Shown piece by piece: positions 1 through 8,922 of a DNA stretch of 64,000 nucleotides. Both the position numbers and the translations under genes were made by a program. Origin of the DNA: Acidovorax sp. SUPP3334 (GTDB lineage: Bacteria; Pseudomonadota; Gammaproteobacteria; Burkholderiales; Burkholderiaceae_C); NCBI RefSeq assembly GCF_030159055.1, contig NZ_BQXQ01000006.1, positions 1-64,000 of the forward strand, in the 5' to 3' direction. The notes below the pieces were generated by a model. That model had not been told where the DNA came from. It worked only from the letters and a program-made list of their open reading frames with translations, and made no database searches. Positions within the stretch are counted from its first letter, which is position 1; each line of letters opens with the position of its first letter.

Positions 1-137
1 TTCTGCTGCACCAGGCTGGCCAACGTCACACGGTCTTCAGGCTGAAGTTGCTGGTAGTGTCTCGGGGAGCTTTGCATCTGCGGACCTTACAGGGTTGCAG
101 GTGTTGCACTTCACTTTTGAATCCGCCGAGGGTATTC

Positions 138-1028
138 ATGAGCGGCATGGTGAAAGTGGATCAGGAACGTCTGAAGGCGCAATTGGAGAAGAAATTGCCT
201 TCGAAGATGCGCCTGTTTCAACTAGAAGATATACCGGGGGTGATGCGCTCGCGGATGGGGTGGCCTGTCGCGGCGGTTTTGATGGAGCGGTGGTTTAACG
301 GGGCCGCTTTTCGCATGCCGGCAGAAATGAAAGAGAGCCGCTCTCCGCATCGTTTGAATCAACTCAGTTCTGTGCACCTGGAAGAAAGCATTGTCACGAT
401 GTCCTGGGCCCTTCGGTTCGCCCGTGTCCAGACCGCGATGGCCACACTGCAAAGCGGATGGGCGACCGCCAAAGGCATTAAAGAACTGAGGCAAAAAATC
501 AAAGATCAGAGCTTTGGAAAAACGCTGAAGCTGTGGAGATTTGGCGATTTCAATCAGTCTGCGAAGGTGCTGGATGCCACTTGCCAAGTGAACTATTTGA
601 CGTTCGGGAAACTGAGTGACCCCATGGATGATTTCTACGGGGCGATGGGCGAAGCTCAATTAAAAGTGGCAGCGTCTGGGTTCGTTTCAACGGGAAGTAA
701 CGGCTCCAGCACTGTCGATATCGATGAGTTGGCTTTCTATCTGCGAGATTCCTATGACTTCAACGATAGCACCCCTTTCATGTCACAACCTTTAGGATTT
801 TGGGGTGCAACGGGAGTGGAGCGCCATTTCCAACTTCGCAGAGATATACCAATTTCAGATCAATGGGTGCATACGGACGCGGCCGATGTCGCAGCGACGA
901 AATACGAAGTGCAGAACAACGATTTCCGGCGTTGGAGTGCTCTGCAAGGTAGAGGTGGGGATTTCATGGTGCTTTCCGATGTCCACCGTGTCCGCCTTGC
1001 ATTCCCTTTGAGGTTTGACCTTCAATGA
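138..1028 (+). CDS. DUF6402-like protein (T6SS-neighbourhood type)
   Basis: A soluble protein of 296 residues with no signal peptide or membrane segment. The C-terminal half ends in a region with NNDFRRW and GGDFMVLSDV, which I associate with the DUF6402 family found beside type VI secretion VgrG/effector genes in Burkholderiales. That assignment is from memory of the family. The frame is open back to the window edge, but the ATG at 138 begins a more natural N-terminus (MSGMVKVDQERLK) than the upstream ATG/TTG-type starts, which would add a cysteine-rich stretch. Its stop overlaps the next gene's ATG (ATGA), so the two are translationally coupled. Function is unknown; a role as adaptor or immunity partner is inference only. 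Confidence 0.55.
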   Translation: MSGMVKVDQERLKAQLEKKLPSKMRLFQLEDIPGVMRSRMGWPVAAVLMERWFNGAAFRMPAEMKESRSPHRLNQLSSVHLEESIVTMSWALRFARVQTAMATLQSGWATAKGIKELRQKIKDQSFGKTLKLWRFGDFNQSAKVLDATCQVNYLTFGKLSDPMDDFYGAMGEAQLKVAASGFVSTGSNGSSTVDIDELAFYLRDSYDFNDSTPFMSQPLGFWGATGVERHFQLRRDIPISDQWVHTDAADVAATKYEVQNNDFRRWSALQGRGGDFMVLSDVHRVRLAFPLRFDLQ

Positions 1029-1402
1029 AATCGCGCATCAGGGGCCATCAAAAACGGATTTTTTTCTGGACGCTGCTTTTTGCCTGCTTGGCCGGAGCAG
1101 GCTGGTTGCTTTCCAAGCCTGCATTTAAGGGAAGCGATTTCAGTCCTCGCCATGTGTACCGCGTGGACTACTACGACGCTTCGCTTTTCCAGCGCATGCT
1201 TCACCATGACCTGAAAATTCCCTCTTTCGTGCGTCTGTATCGCGTAGAGCCCGAAATTCTTCTGGGGGAGAGTGGAGTGGTTGATCTGTGGCTGAACGGG
1301 GATGCACGGTGGTACATGAATTCATCATCAACAGTAGCGGTTGGAATGGACATCGTCTTTGAGAATATTCCTCCTGAATGTGGCGCGCCTTGCCCGCGAT
1401 AG
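1025..1402 (+). CDS. small membrane-anchored protein, possibly DUF6201-like
   Basis: A 125-residue protein with a positively charged N-terminus and one hydrophobic segment (about residues 11-30, FFWTLLFACLAGAGWLL), then a soluble domain with RVDYYDAS, PSFVRLYRV and LLGESGVVDLW. These look like the DUF6201 group, but I am not certain. The domain is predicted to face the periplasm. The start overlaps the stop of the upstream gene by ATGA. The stop codon lies 20 bp before the left CTAG flank of the IS481 element, so the gene appears complete. A membrane-anchored partner coupled to a soluble T6SS-neighbourhood gene would fit an effector/immunity pair, but nothing in the sequence proves it. Confidence 0.5.
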   Translation: MKSRIRGHQKRIFFWTLLFACLAGAGWLLSKPAFKGSDFSPRHVYRVDYYDASLFQRMLHHDLKIPSFVRLYRVEPEILLGESGVVDLWLNGDARWYMNSSSTVAVGMDIVFENIPPECGAPCPR

Positions 1403-1421
1403 GCTTTGTGGCTCGTGGACG

Positions 1422-2369
1422 CTAGGTGTGAACCGTCAAGAGGTTGTTTGCGGGGATGAGCCTGTCCATCGGGGCAATCGATCCGATGCCGCTGTGCGGT
1501 CGGTGCCAGTTGTAGTGGTGCTGCCAGCTCGCCAGGGCTTGGGTTCGCTGCGCTGAGTTCTGATACGTCCAGCCATAGGCCCACTCGCGCAGTGCCGACT
1601 GGATGAACCGCTCGGCCTTGCCATTGGTTTGCGGGCGGTACGGCCTGGTGAACTTGTGCTGAATCGCCAGAGCTTTGCAGGCTGCAGCGAACTCCTTTGA
1701 TCGAAACGCTGCGCCGTTGTCCGTCAGTAGCCGTTTGATACCCACACCCAGGCCTGCGTAGTACGCCACGGCGCTGTGCAGGAACGCGACTGCCTCGTGC
1801 TTCTTCTCGTCTGGGTGCATGGCTGTGAAGGCGATGCGGGCGTGGTCATCTATGGCCACGAACAGCGTCTCCCAGCCAGCGCCATCGACCGAGTCGCGCC
1901 GGTTGCCCGTCACGCGATGGCTGGGTCTGACGATGCGCCCGAGCTTTTTGGTATCGATGTGCAGCAGGTCTCCAGGCGCGTCGTGCTCGTAGCGAAGCAC
2001 GGGCTCTACGGGCTGCAAATCGCTGAGCCGGGACAAGTTGGCCCGTGCCAAGACTCTGCTGACGGTGGATGCCGAGACACCTGCGTCGCGAGCAATGCGC
2101 GACTGCAGCATCCGGCGTTTGCGCAGCTCCACAATGAGCAGGGCCTTGGACTCGTCGATGGCTTTTGGCGACCTTGCATGCCTGGAAGACGCATCGGCCA
2201 GGGCGGCTTCTCCGCCACTCAGATACCGGCCAAGCCACTTCCTGGCGGTCTGCGAAGTGACGCCATGAGCTTGGCCCGCTTGAGTCGTATTGAGGCCTTG
2301 CATGGTCATCTGTTTGACCATCTCGATTCGACGGGTGAAGGTGAGTCGGGCATGCTTATGGCTGTTCAT
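1422..2369 (-). CDS. IS481-family transposase
   Basis: A DDE integrase of 315 residues. The N-terminal helix-turn-helix (about residues 15-60, TSQTARKWLGRYLSGG) is followed by a second HTH-like segment (about 85-110) and an rve catalytic core. The acidic triad is visible as D139 (HIDTKK), D217 (LLTDNGAAF) and E253 (TNGKAERF), with 35 residues between the last two, as expected. The reading frame is intact. The final codon and TAG stop are completed by the flanking CTAG target sequence, so the element itself lacks a stop codon. The ATG at 2369 starts MNSHKHARL, the usual N-terminus of close IS481 members. Confidence 0.95.
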   Translation of the reverse strand: MNSHKHARLTFTRRIEMVKQMTMQGLNTTQAGQAHGVTSQTARKWLGRYLSGGEAALADASSRHARSPKAIDESKALLIVELRKRRMLQSRIARDAGVSASTVSRVLARANLSRLSDLQPVEPVLRYEHDAPGDLLHIDTKKLGRIVRPSHRVTGNRRDSVDGAGWETLFVAIDDHARIAFTAMHPDEKKHEAVAFLHSAVAYYAGLGVGIKRLLTDNGAAFRSKEFAAACKALAIQHKFTRPYRPQTNGKAERFIQSALREWAYGWTYQNSAQRTQALASWQHHYNWHRPHSGIGSIAPMDRLIPANNLLTVHT

Positions 2370-2467
2370 CTGGTTGGGTGTCCTGAGCGGATTGGGTGTT
2401 TGGCGACTTCCAGTCTCTCAAACCCAATCCGGATGAACACCGGATACAACCTATTGAAACTTCACAC
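1426..2467 (-). mobile_element. IS481-family insertion sequence, 1042 bp
   Basis: The ends are imperfect inverted repeats beginning TGTGAA. Read inward, the left end has TGTGAAccgTCAAgAGGTTG and the right end has TGTGAAgttTCAAtAGGTTG. Both ends are bordered by CTAG (1422-1425 and 2468-2471), the target tetranucleotide known for Bordetella IS481. The length matches the family (about 1.05 kb). It holds one intact transposase on the minus strand. Left of it is the DUF6402-type locus and right of it a porin lacking its 5' end, so the flanks were not originally contiguous. Confidence 0.93.
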
Positions 2468-2471
2468 CTAG

Positions 2472-3143
2472 ATCGGTTTTGCGTTGGGTGCGCGGGCCGA
2501 CACCATGCTGAAGTACATGGCCGAGGTCGGCCCCTGGAGGGGGGCGCTGCAGTATTCGTTCGATGAGAAGAGCCCCACTGGCGGCAAGACCGCAGGTGGC
2601 TATTTGCGTTACGCGGCCGGTGGTCTCGCGGCCGGCCTGGGTTACCAGAACTACGAATTCGCCTCCGGCAAGAAGGTCGACGCCTGGACGGTGGGCGGCT
2701 CCTACCGCATGGGCGACTGGTACTTCAATGCCGGCTATGGCCAGAACAAGGTGGACGATGGCCTGACCGCAGTGGATCGCGCGGTGCTCGGGGCCATGTG
2801 GCAGGGCACGATCAATGGCGGCTTCGGCGGTCCTGCGTTCCTTGCTGCCAACAAGCGCACCATCTACAAGATCGGCGCTGGTCACCAGATCACGCCTCAG
2901 CTGAACATCGGTGCGCACTATTTCCGTGCCGATCAAAAGGGCAACACACCTGCCGCCAAGGGCAAGCCCGACTTCTTCACCATGGCGTTCGACTATGCGT
3001 TTTCCAAGCGCACCGATGCCTACCTCGAACTCGATCACACCAAGCTGAAGGGCGACCAGATCAGCCTGAGCAATGCGGCGGGCCAGGTCAACGGCGCCAA
3101 GAGCCGCACGGGCTACACGATCGGCCTGCGCCATCGTTTCTGA
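2472..3143 (+). pseudogene. porin (Omp32/OmpC-like), 5'-truncated
   Basis: The frame from 2472 (I-G-F-A-L-G-A-R-A) to the TGA at 3141-3143 encodes alternating amphipathic strands and ends in GYTIGLRHRF. The terminal phenylalanine is the Gram-negative porin signature recognised by the BAM complex. About 220 residues remain; betaproteobacterial trimeric porins are usually 330-380, so the signal peptide and first strands are gone. The break coincides with the CTAG at the right end of the IS481 element. The sequence left of the element does not encode the missing part. A TTG at 2484 exists in frame, but without a signal peptide the product could not be exported. Confidence 0.88.
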
Positions 3144-3157
3144 TCGCGCCATGCACT

Positions 3158-3208
3158 CGCCGCATACCTCATGCGGCGACATGACCACAGCCTCTCTCGG
3201 GAGGCTGT
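3158..3208 (+). terminator. tandem hairpins after the porin remnant
   Basis: Two perfect 8-bp stems follow the porin stop: CGCCGCAT/ATGCGGCG (3158-3165 with 3171-3178, 5-nt loop) and ACAGCCTC/GAGGCTGT (3187-3194 with 3201-3208, 6-nt loop). There is no strong T-run, so termination strength is uncertain. The rest of 3144-3394 shows no gene. It probably also holds the promoter of the following transport operon, though no convincing -35/-10 was picked out. Confidence 0.5.
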
Positions 3209-3394
3209 CGGTGTTGTGCGATGCGCCAGCATGCCGAGGCATTCCGTCCTTGCGGTATGCAACGGCTGGCACCTTCCTTGCATAGCTTCATCGTCCACGC
3301 CATCTCCTGGGCCGGCCAGACGCCGGCTTGTCAGTGGCTTCCGCAGTCCTCACGAAGGATGCGGCACGTTCCACGCTTTATCCAAGAGGTTTCC

Positions 3395-4975
3395 ATGAAG
3401 TTCATCGCTTCCATTCTTTCGGGCGCTGCTGCCTGTGCGTTTCTCGCGTCGCCCGTGGCCCATGCCAAGCCTTTCAGGTGGGCCAGCCAAGGCGAAATCT
3501 CGACCTGGGACATTCACTCGCAAAACAATGCCTTGCAGAACGGCATCCATGCGAACGTGTACGAAAGCCTCACCTACTACAACAGCCGCACGTTCGAGGT
3601 CGAACCGGTTCTGGCAACCGCTTGGCGCGAGGTGAGCCCGACCCAGGTGCGTTTCACGCTCCGCCAGGGTGTCAAATTCCATGACGGCTCGGCATTCACG
3701 GCAGACGATGCGGTGTATTCGCTCACACGGGCCATGGCCAAGACATCCAACTACACGCCCTTCGTGCAAGGGTTCGACAGGATCGTCAAGGTGGACGGCC
3801 AGACGATCGATATCTTTTTGAAGGCTCCGAATCCCGTTCTGCTGCGCCAGCTGACCGAGCTGCGCATCATGAGCAAAGCCTGGGCCGAGAAGAACAAGTC
3901 CGTCGAGCCCAAGGACATCAAGGGCACCGATGAAAACTTCGCGCACCGCAACGCGATGGGCACGGGGCCGTACACCCTGGAGTCCTGGCAGCCGGACGTG
4001 CGCATGGTGTTCAAGCGCAATCCGAACTGGTGGGGGACGATGGAAGGCAACGTGACGGAGATCGTCTATACGCCGATCAAATCGGCATCCACGCGCGTGG
4101 CGGCACTGCTTTCCGGCGAGATCGACATGGTGCTCGATCCCTCGCCGCAGGACCTGGCGCGGCTGCGCTCCGGTGCCGACCTCAAGGTCATGGACGGCGT
4201 GGAAAACCGCACGATCTTTTTGGGCATGGACCAATTCCGCGACGAACTGGTGGGCTCCAGCGTGAAGGGCAAGAACCCGTTCAAGGACGTTCGCGTGCGC
4301 CGCGCGCTCTACCAGGCCATCGATGTGAACACGCTCACCCGCAGCATCATGCGCGGCCTGGGCAAGCCCACCGGCACGCTGGTGGCGCCACAGGTGGCGG
4401 GCTGGACCGAAGCGGTGGGCAAGCGCATGCCCTACGACGTCGATGCCGCCAAGAAGCTGATGGCCGACGCCGGCTATGCCGATGGGTTCGAGGTGGATTT
4501 CGCCTGCCCCAACAACCGCTACATCAACGACGAAGCCATCTGCCAGGCCGTGACGGCCATGTGGGCGCGCATCGGTGTGAAGGCCAAGCTGCGCACGCTG
4601 CCGCAAGTCACTTACTTCCCGATGATCCAGCGCAGCGAAGCCAGCATCTACATGCTCGGCTGGGGCGTGCCGACCTTCGATTCGCTCTACAGCCTGCAAT
4701 CGCTGGTGCGCACCGTGGGTGCGGGCGGCGACGGCAACTACAACGTGGGCCGCTACAGCAACGAGCGCATGGACTATCTGGTGGACCGCATCAAGGCGGA
4801 GACGGATGCCCCCGTCCGCTCGCGCATGCTGACCGAGGCGCTTCAGCTCTCCAACGACACCGTGTCCCACATTCCGCTGTATGACCAGGTCATTCCCTGG
4901 GCCATGAAGAAGACCGTGGAAGTGGTGCACCGCGCCGACAACCGTGTGGACATGCGCACGGTCAAGATCAATTGA
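3395..4975 (+). CDS. peptide ABC transporter substrate-binding protein 1 (SBP_bac_5 family)
   Basis: A periplasmic solute-binding protein of 526 residues (DppA/OppA class). The ATG at 3395 follows AAGAGG and opens a clean Sec signal peptide (about residues 1-24, cleaved after ASPVAHA). In-frame upstream codons would bury it. The mature chain has family blocks such as VKFHDGSAFTADDAVYSL, GTGPYTLESW, MVFKRNPNWWG and the YDVDAAKKLMADAGY region. It is first in a seven-gene operon and is followed by a GC hairpin (4989-5007) before the permease gene, a common way to make more binding protein than permease. It resembles the second binding protein at 7351-8922 throughout, so the pair look like diverged duplicates. 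Substrate is unknown. Confidence 0.9.
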   Translation: MKFIASILSGAAACAFLASPVAHAKPFRWASQGEISTWDIHSQNNALQNGIHANVYESLTYYNSRTFEVEPVLATAWREVSPTQVRFTLRQGVKFHDGSAFTADDAVYSLTRAMAKTSNYTPFVQGFDRIVKVDGQTIDIFLKAPNPVLLRQLTELRIMSKAWAEKNKSVEPKDIKGTDENFAHRNAMGTGPYTLESWQPDVRMVFKRNPNWWGTMEGNVTEIVYTPIKSASTRVAALLSGEIDMVLDPSPQDLARLRSGADLKVMDGVENRTIFLGMDQFRDELVGSSVKGKNPFKDVRVRRALYQAIDVNTLTRSIMRGLGKPTGTLVAPQVAGWTEAVGKRMPYDVDAAKKLMADAGYADGFEVDFACPNNRYINDEAICQAVTAMWARIGVKAKLRTLPQVTYFPMIQRSEASIYMLGWGVPTFDSLYSLQSLVRTVGAGGDGNYNVGRYSNERMDYLVDRIKAETDAPVRSRMLTEALQLSNDTVSHIPLYDQVIPWAMKKTVEVVHRADNRVDMRTVKIN

Positions 4976-4988
4976 TGCACCCGATGGG

Positions 4989-5007
4989 CCGGGGCCTGAG
5001 TCCCCGG
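4989..5007 (+). terminator. intra-operon hairpin after the first binding-protein gene
   Basis: The stem CCGGGG/CCCCGG (4989-4994 with 5002-5007, 7-nt loop) is followed by GCTTTAAGTT. A second weaker GGGGGG/CCCCCC pairing spans about 5022-5056. It lies in the 112-bp gap between the binding protein and the DppB-like permease. It is more likely a partial terminator or mRNA-stabilising hairpin than the operon end, because the next five genes are tightly packed and on the same strand. Confidence 0.4.
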
Positions 5008-5087
5008 GCTTTAAGTTGTCCTGGGGGGTATTGCGCGCAATGGCGCATCCCCCCTGCTAGCATGCCCGATTCACTCACGGTTCACTG

Positions 5088-6068
5088 ATGCTTGCCTTTA
5101 TTCTGCGACGCCTGATCCAGGCCGTCATCGTGATGATCGCGGTGGCTTTTATCTCCTTCATGCTGTTCCAGTATGTCGGCGATCCCGTCACCTTCCTGCT
5201 TGGCCAGGACGCCACGCCCGAACAGATTCGCGAGCTGCGGGCCGCGCTCGGTCTCGACAAGCCGTTCATCGTGCAGTTCTGGCATTTCCTGGTGAACGCG
5301 GCGCAGGGCGAGTTCGGGCTCAGCCTGCGGCAAGGCGCCAAAGTCTCGCGGCTGATCGCGGAACGCTTTCCGGCCACGCTGGAACTGGCGCTCGTGGCCG
5401 CCGTGCTCGCCTTGGTGATCGGCGTGCCCATGGGCGTGTATGCGGCCTTGCGGCGCGGCTCGTTCGCCAGCCAGCTGTTCATGACGCTGTCCCTGCTGGG
5501 CGTGTCGCTGCCCACCTTCCTCATCGGTATCTTGCTGATCCTCGTGTTCGCCGTTTACCTGGGCTGGTTCCCCAGCTTCGGGCGCGGCCCGGTCACCCAG
5601 ATCGGCTGGTGGAGCACCGGGCTGCTCACGCCCAAGGGATGGCACCACATCACGTTGCCGGCGATCACGCTGGCGATCTTTCAGCTCACGCTGATCATGC
5701 GGCTCGTGCGGGCCGAGATGCTGGAGGTGCTGCGCACCGACTACATCAAGTTCGCGCGCGCCCGTGGGTTGTCCGACCGGGCCATCCATTTCGGCCACGC
5801 CCTCAAGAACACGCTGGTGCCGGTGATGACCATCACGGGCCTGCAGCTCGGCGGCCTCATCGCCTTCGCGATCATCACCGAGACGGTGTTCCAGTGGCCC
5901 GGCATGGGCCTGCTGTTCATTCAGGCGGTGACCTTCGCCGACATTCCCGTGATGGCCGCCTATCTGTGCCTGATCGCGCTCATCTTCGTCGTGATCAACC
6001 TGGTGGTCGATCTGCTGTACTTCGCCGTCGATCCGCGCCTGCGCGTGGGCAAGGCCGGAGGGCATTGA
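5088..6068 (+). CDS. peptide ABC transporter permease, DppB/OppB type
   Basis: An inner-membrane permease subunit of 326 residues. It starts with the N-terminal segment typical of DppB (MLAFILRRLIQAVIVMIAVAFIS), then a periplasmic loop (about residues 30-95) and five further membrane segments. The EAA-type coupling loop that contacts the ATPase reads DYIKFARARGLSDRAIHFGHAL. Length is normal. It pairs with the DppC-type subunit at 8919-9830, although two other genes lie between them. The next gene starts 3 bp downstream. Confidence 0.93.
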   Translation: MLAFILRRLIQAVIVMIAVAFISFMLFQYVGDPVTFLLGQDATPEQIRELRAALGLDKPFIVQFWHFLVNAAQGEFGLSLRQGAKVSRLIAERFPATLELALVAAVLALVIGVPMGVYAALRRGSFASQLFMTLSLLGVSLPTFLIGILLILVFAVYLGWFPSFGRGPVTQIGWWSTGLLTPKGWHHITLPAITLAIFQLTLIMRLVRAEMLEVLRTDYIKFARARGLSDRAIHFGHALKNTLVPVMTITGLQLGGLIAFAIITETVFQWPGMGLLFIQAVTFADIPVMAAYLCLIALIFVVINLVVDLLYFAVDPRLRVGKAGGH

Positions 6069-6071
6069 GCC

Positions 6072-7292
6072 ATGGCACAGGCGCCTCGCTTCAAGGCCGG
6101 CGGACGGGCCTTCGCGCACATCGCGCAGTACCACCCCGAACTCACCGCATTCCGGCGCGACCTGCATGCGCACCCTGAACTGGGCTTCGAAGAGGTGTAC
6201 ACCGGGGCGCGCGTGAAGGAAGCGCTCAAGCTGTGCGGCGTGGACGAGATCCACGATGGCATCGGCCGCACCGGCGTGGTGGCGGTCATCCGGGGGCAGG
6301 GGCGCGGTAGCCGCAGCATGATCGGGCTGCGCGCCGACATGGATGCGCTGCCCATGACCGAGCAAAACGAGTTCACCTGGAAGTCCTGCAAGTCCGGCCT
6401 CATGCACGGCTGCGGGCACGACGGGCACACCGCCATGCTGGTGGGCGCCGCGCGCTATCTGGCCGCCACGCGCCAATTCGACGGCACCGCGGTGCTGATC
6501 TTCCAGCCGGGCGAAGAGGGCCTGGCCGGCGCGCGCGTGATGATGGAAGACGGCCTGTTCGAGCGGTTTCCCGTGCAGTCGGTGTACGCCATGCACAACT
6601 GGCCCGCCATGAAGCCGGGCACCATCGGCCTGAACTCCGGCGCCATGATGGCTGCCGCCGATCGCGTGACGATCGAGATCACCGGCCGCGGCGGCCATGG
6701 CGCGCATGCCTACCAGACCGTGGACGTGGTGCTCGTTGCGGCGCACATCATCACGGCCGTGCAGGGCATCGTCTCGCGCAACGTGCGGCCCATCGACAGC
6801 GCGGTGATCAGCCTGTGCGCCATCCAGGCGGGCGACCTGGGCGCCTTCAGCGTGCTGCCTGGAACTGCGACGCTGGTGGGCACGGTGCGCAGCTTCGATC
6901 CCGTGGTGCAGGACATGGTTGCGCGGCGCATCCAGGAGCTGTGCAGCGCGATCGCCCTGGGCTTCGGCGCCACCGCCAGCGTGCGCTACGAGCGCATCTA
7001 TCCGGCCACCATCAACACCGAAAGCCATGCACAGTTCGCGGGCGACGTGGCCGAGTCGCTGGTGGGCGCCGAAAACGTGGTGCGCGACATGGACCCCAGC
7101 ATGGGCGCGGAAGACTTCTCCTTCATGCTGCAGAGCAAGCCGGGGGCGTATCTGCGCATCGGCCAGGGCACGGGCCCTGGCAACAGCGCCTTGCACAACA
7201 ACCGCTACGACTTCAACGACGAGATCCTGCCGCTGGGCGCCGCGTTGCATGCCAGCCTGGTCGAGCAGGCGATGCCGCTCGCGACGGCATGA
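6072..7292 (+). CDS. M20-family amidohydrolase (hippurate/N-acyl-amino-acid hydrolase type)
   Basis: A cytoplasmic metallohydrolase of 406 residues. Metal-site motifs are visible: GLRADMDALPM (about 85-95), HGCGHDGHTAM (about 112-122, with the ligand Cys and His), QPGEEGLAGA (catalytic glutamates) and the late SMGAEDFSFM block. The bacterial dimerisation domain (GRGGHGAHAYQTVD) sits between. The family removes acyl groups from N-acyl amino acids or cleaves hippurate and indole-3-acetyl conjugates. Its position between permease and binding-protein genes of a peptide importer, 3 bp after dppB, suggests that the imported compound is an N-acylated or conjugated amino acid hydrolysed on arrival. 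That link is inference. Confidence 0.9.
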   Translation: MAQAPRFKAGGRAFAHIAQYHPELTAFRRDLHAHPELGFEEVYTGARVKEALKLCGVDEIHDGIGRTGVVAVIRGQGRGSRSMIGLRADMDALPMTEQNEFTWKSCKSGLMHGCGHDGHTAMLVGAARYLAATRQFDGTAVLIFQPGEEGLAGARVMMEDGLFERFPVQSVYAMHNWPAMKPGTIGLNSGAMMAAADRVTIEITGRGGHGAHAYQTVDVVLVAAHIITAVQGIVSRNVRPIDSAVISLCAIQAGDLGAFSVLPGTATLVGTVRSFDPVVQDMVARRIQELCSAIALGFGATASVRYERIYPATINTESHAQFAGDVAESLVGAENVVRDMDPSMGAEDFSFMLQSKPGAYLRIGQGTGPGNSALHNNRYDFNDEILPLGAALHASLVEQAMPLATA

Positions 7293-7350
7293 CGCCCATC
7301 AACGGCACCGCGTGCTGATTTCTCTCCCCTTTTCTTCCACAGGAGTCCCC

Positions 7351-8922
7351 ATGAAATTCCCGACAAAAACGGCGCTGGCCCTGGCACTGATCGCCATGGT
7401 GTCCGCGGCGGGGGCGCAGACCATCCGCGTGGCCAACCAGGGCGATGCCTTGTCGATGGACCCGCACTCGCTGAACGAATCCCTGCAGTTGAGCGTGACC
7501 GGCAACGTGTACGAGCCGCTCGTCGGGCGCAACAAGGACCTGAGCCTCGCCCCGGCGCTGGCCACGGGCTGGAAGATGACGTCGCCCACCGTGTGGCGCT
7601 TCGAACTGCGGCGCGGCGTGCAGTTTCACGACGGCACGCCGTTCACTGCGGACGATGTGGTGTTCTCGCTCGGGCGCACGCAGGTCGAGGGCTCGGACAT
7701 GAAGAGCTACACCAACGACTTCAAGGAAGTGCGCAAGATCGACGACTACACGGTCGAGATCGAAACCCGCTCTCCCTACCCGATCCTGCCCGACGTGCTC
7801 ACGCTCGTGTACATCATGAGCAAGAAGTGGTGCGAGACCAACCAGGCCACCGCGCCGGTGGACCGCCGCAAGGGCATCGAGAACGCGGCGTCGTTCCGCG
7901 CCAACGGCACGGGCCCGTTCCACGTGCGCGAGCGCCAGCCCAACGTGCGCACCGTGTTCACGCGCAACGGCACCTATTGGGGCGCGATCGAAAGCAATGC
8001 CAGCGAGGTGATCTACACCCCCATCGGCAACGACGCCACCCGCGTGGCCGCACTGCTGTCGGGCGAGGTGGACGTGATGGAGCCCGTGCCGGTGCAGGAC
8101 ATCGAGCGCGTCAACACCAGCCCCAGCACCCGCGCCGTGACCGGCCCCGAGCTGCGCACCATCTTCCTGGGCATGGACCAGAAGCGCGACGAGCTGCTGT
8201 ACTCCAGCGTGAAGGGCAAGAACCCCTTCAAGGACAAGCGCGTGCGCCAGGCGTTCTACCAGGCCATCGACATCGAAGGCATTCGCAAGACGGTGATGCG
8301 CGGCGCGGCCAACCCGTCCGCGCAGCTGGTCGGCCCCGGCATCAACGGCTTTCAGGCCGACATGAAGCGGCTGCCGTACGACGTGGACGCGGCCAAGAAG
8401 CTCATGGCCGAAGCGGGCTACGCCAGCGGTTTCGAGCTGACGATGAACTGCTCGAACGACCGCTACGTGAACGACGGCCGCATCTGCCAGGCGGTGGCTG
8501 CCAACCTCGCGCGCATCAACGTCAAGATCAACCTGCAGGCCGAAACCAAGGGCACCTACTTTCCGAAGGTGCTGCGGCGCGACACGAGCTTTTACCTGCT
8601 GGGCTGGTCGCCCCCGACGTACGACGCCCACAACGCGCTCAATGCCCTCATGGCCTGCGTGGACGACAAGGGCGCGGGCCAGTTCAACCTGGGCGCCTAT
8701 TGCAATCCCAAGGTGGATGAGCTGACGAAGAAGGTGCAGTCCGAGACGGACAAGGCCCAGCGCAACGCCATGATCCGCGAGGCATTCGAGATCCACGCGG
8801 CCGACATCGGCCACCTGCCGCTGCACCAGCAGGCCCTGGCCTGGGGCGTGAGCAAGAAGGTCAAGCTCGTGCAGATGGCGGACAACTTCATGCCCTTCAA
8901 ATGGATGAGCATCGTCCAATGA
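7351..8922 (+). CDS. peptide ABC transporter substrate-binding protein 2 (SBP_bac_5 family)
   Basis: A periplasmic binding protein of 523 residues. The ATG at 7351 lies just after AGGAG, and the N-terminus is a signal peptide ending near SAAGAQT. Family blocks match those of binding protein 1: RGVQFHDGTPFTADDVVFSL, GTGPFHVRERQP, YTPIGNDATRVAALLSGEVD, LPYDVDAAKKLMAEAGYASG. Having two binding proteins for one permease pair implies the transporter is fed by two receptors of overlapping but different specificity. The stop overlaps the next ATG (ATGA at 8919). Confidence 0.9.
   Translation: MKFPTKTALALALIAMVSAAGAQTIRVANQGDALSMDPHSLNESLQLSVTGNVYEPLVGRNKDLSLAPALATGWKMTSPTVWRFELRRGVQFHDGTPFTADDVVFSLGRTQVEGSDMKSYTNDFKEVRKIDDYTVEIETRSPYPILPDVLTLVYIMSKKWCETNQATAPVDRRKGIENAASFRANGTGPFHVRERQPNVRTVFTRNGTYWGAIESNASEVIYTPIGNDATRVAALLSGEVDVMEPVPVQDIERVNTSPSTRAVTGPELRTIFLGMDQKRDELLYSSVKGKNPFKDKRVRQAFYQAIDIEGIRKTVMRGAANPSAQLVGPGINGFQADMKRLPYDVDAAKKLMAEAGYASGFELTMNCSNDRYVNDGRICQAVAANLARINVKINLQAETKGTYFPKVLRRDTSFYLLGWSPPTYDAHNALNALMACVDDKGAGQFNLGAYCNPKVDELTKKVQSETDKAQRNAMIREAFEIHAADIGHLPLHQQALAWGVSKKVKLVQMADNFMPFKWMSIVQ

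Noticed and set aside
95..298. Small frame overlapping the start of the DUF6402-like gene, open to the left window edge
   Set aside because: It could be the tail of an upstream gene, but no recognisable domain is visible and it overlaps the better supported gene, so it is not called.
5082..7250. 722-codon open frame on the minus strand over dppB and the amidohydrolase gene, and similar very long antisense frames (for example 13260-15725 plus, 7213-8919 minus, 3350-4930 minus)
   Set aside because: High GC makes stops rare in shadow frames. The translations are rich in His, Arg, Gly and Ala with no domain, and the opposite strand holds recognisable enzymes.
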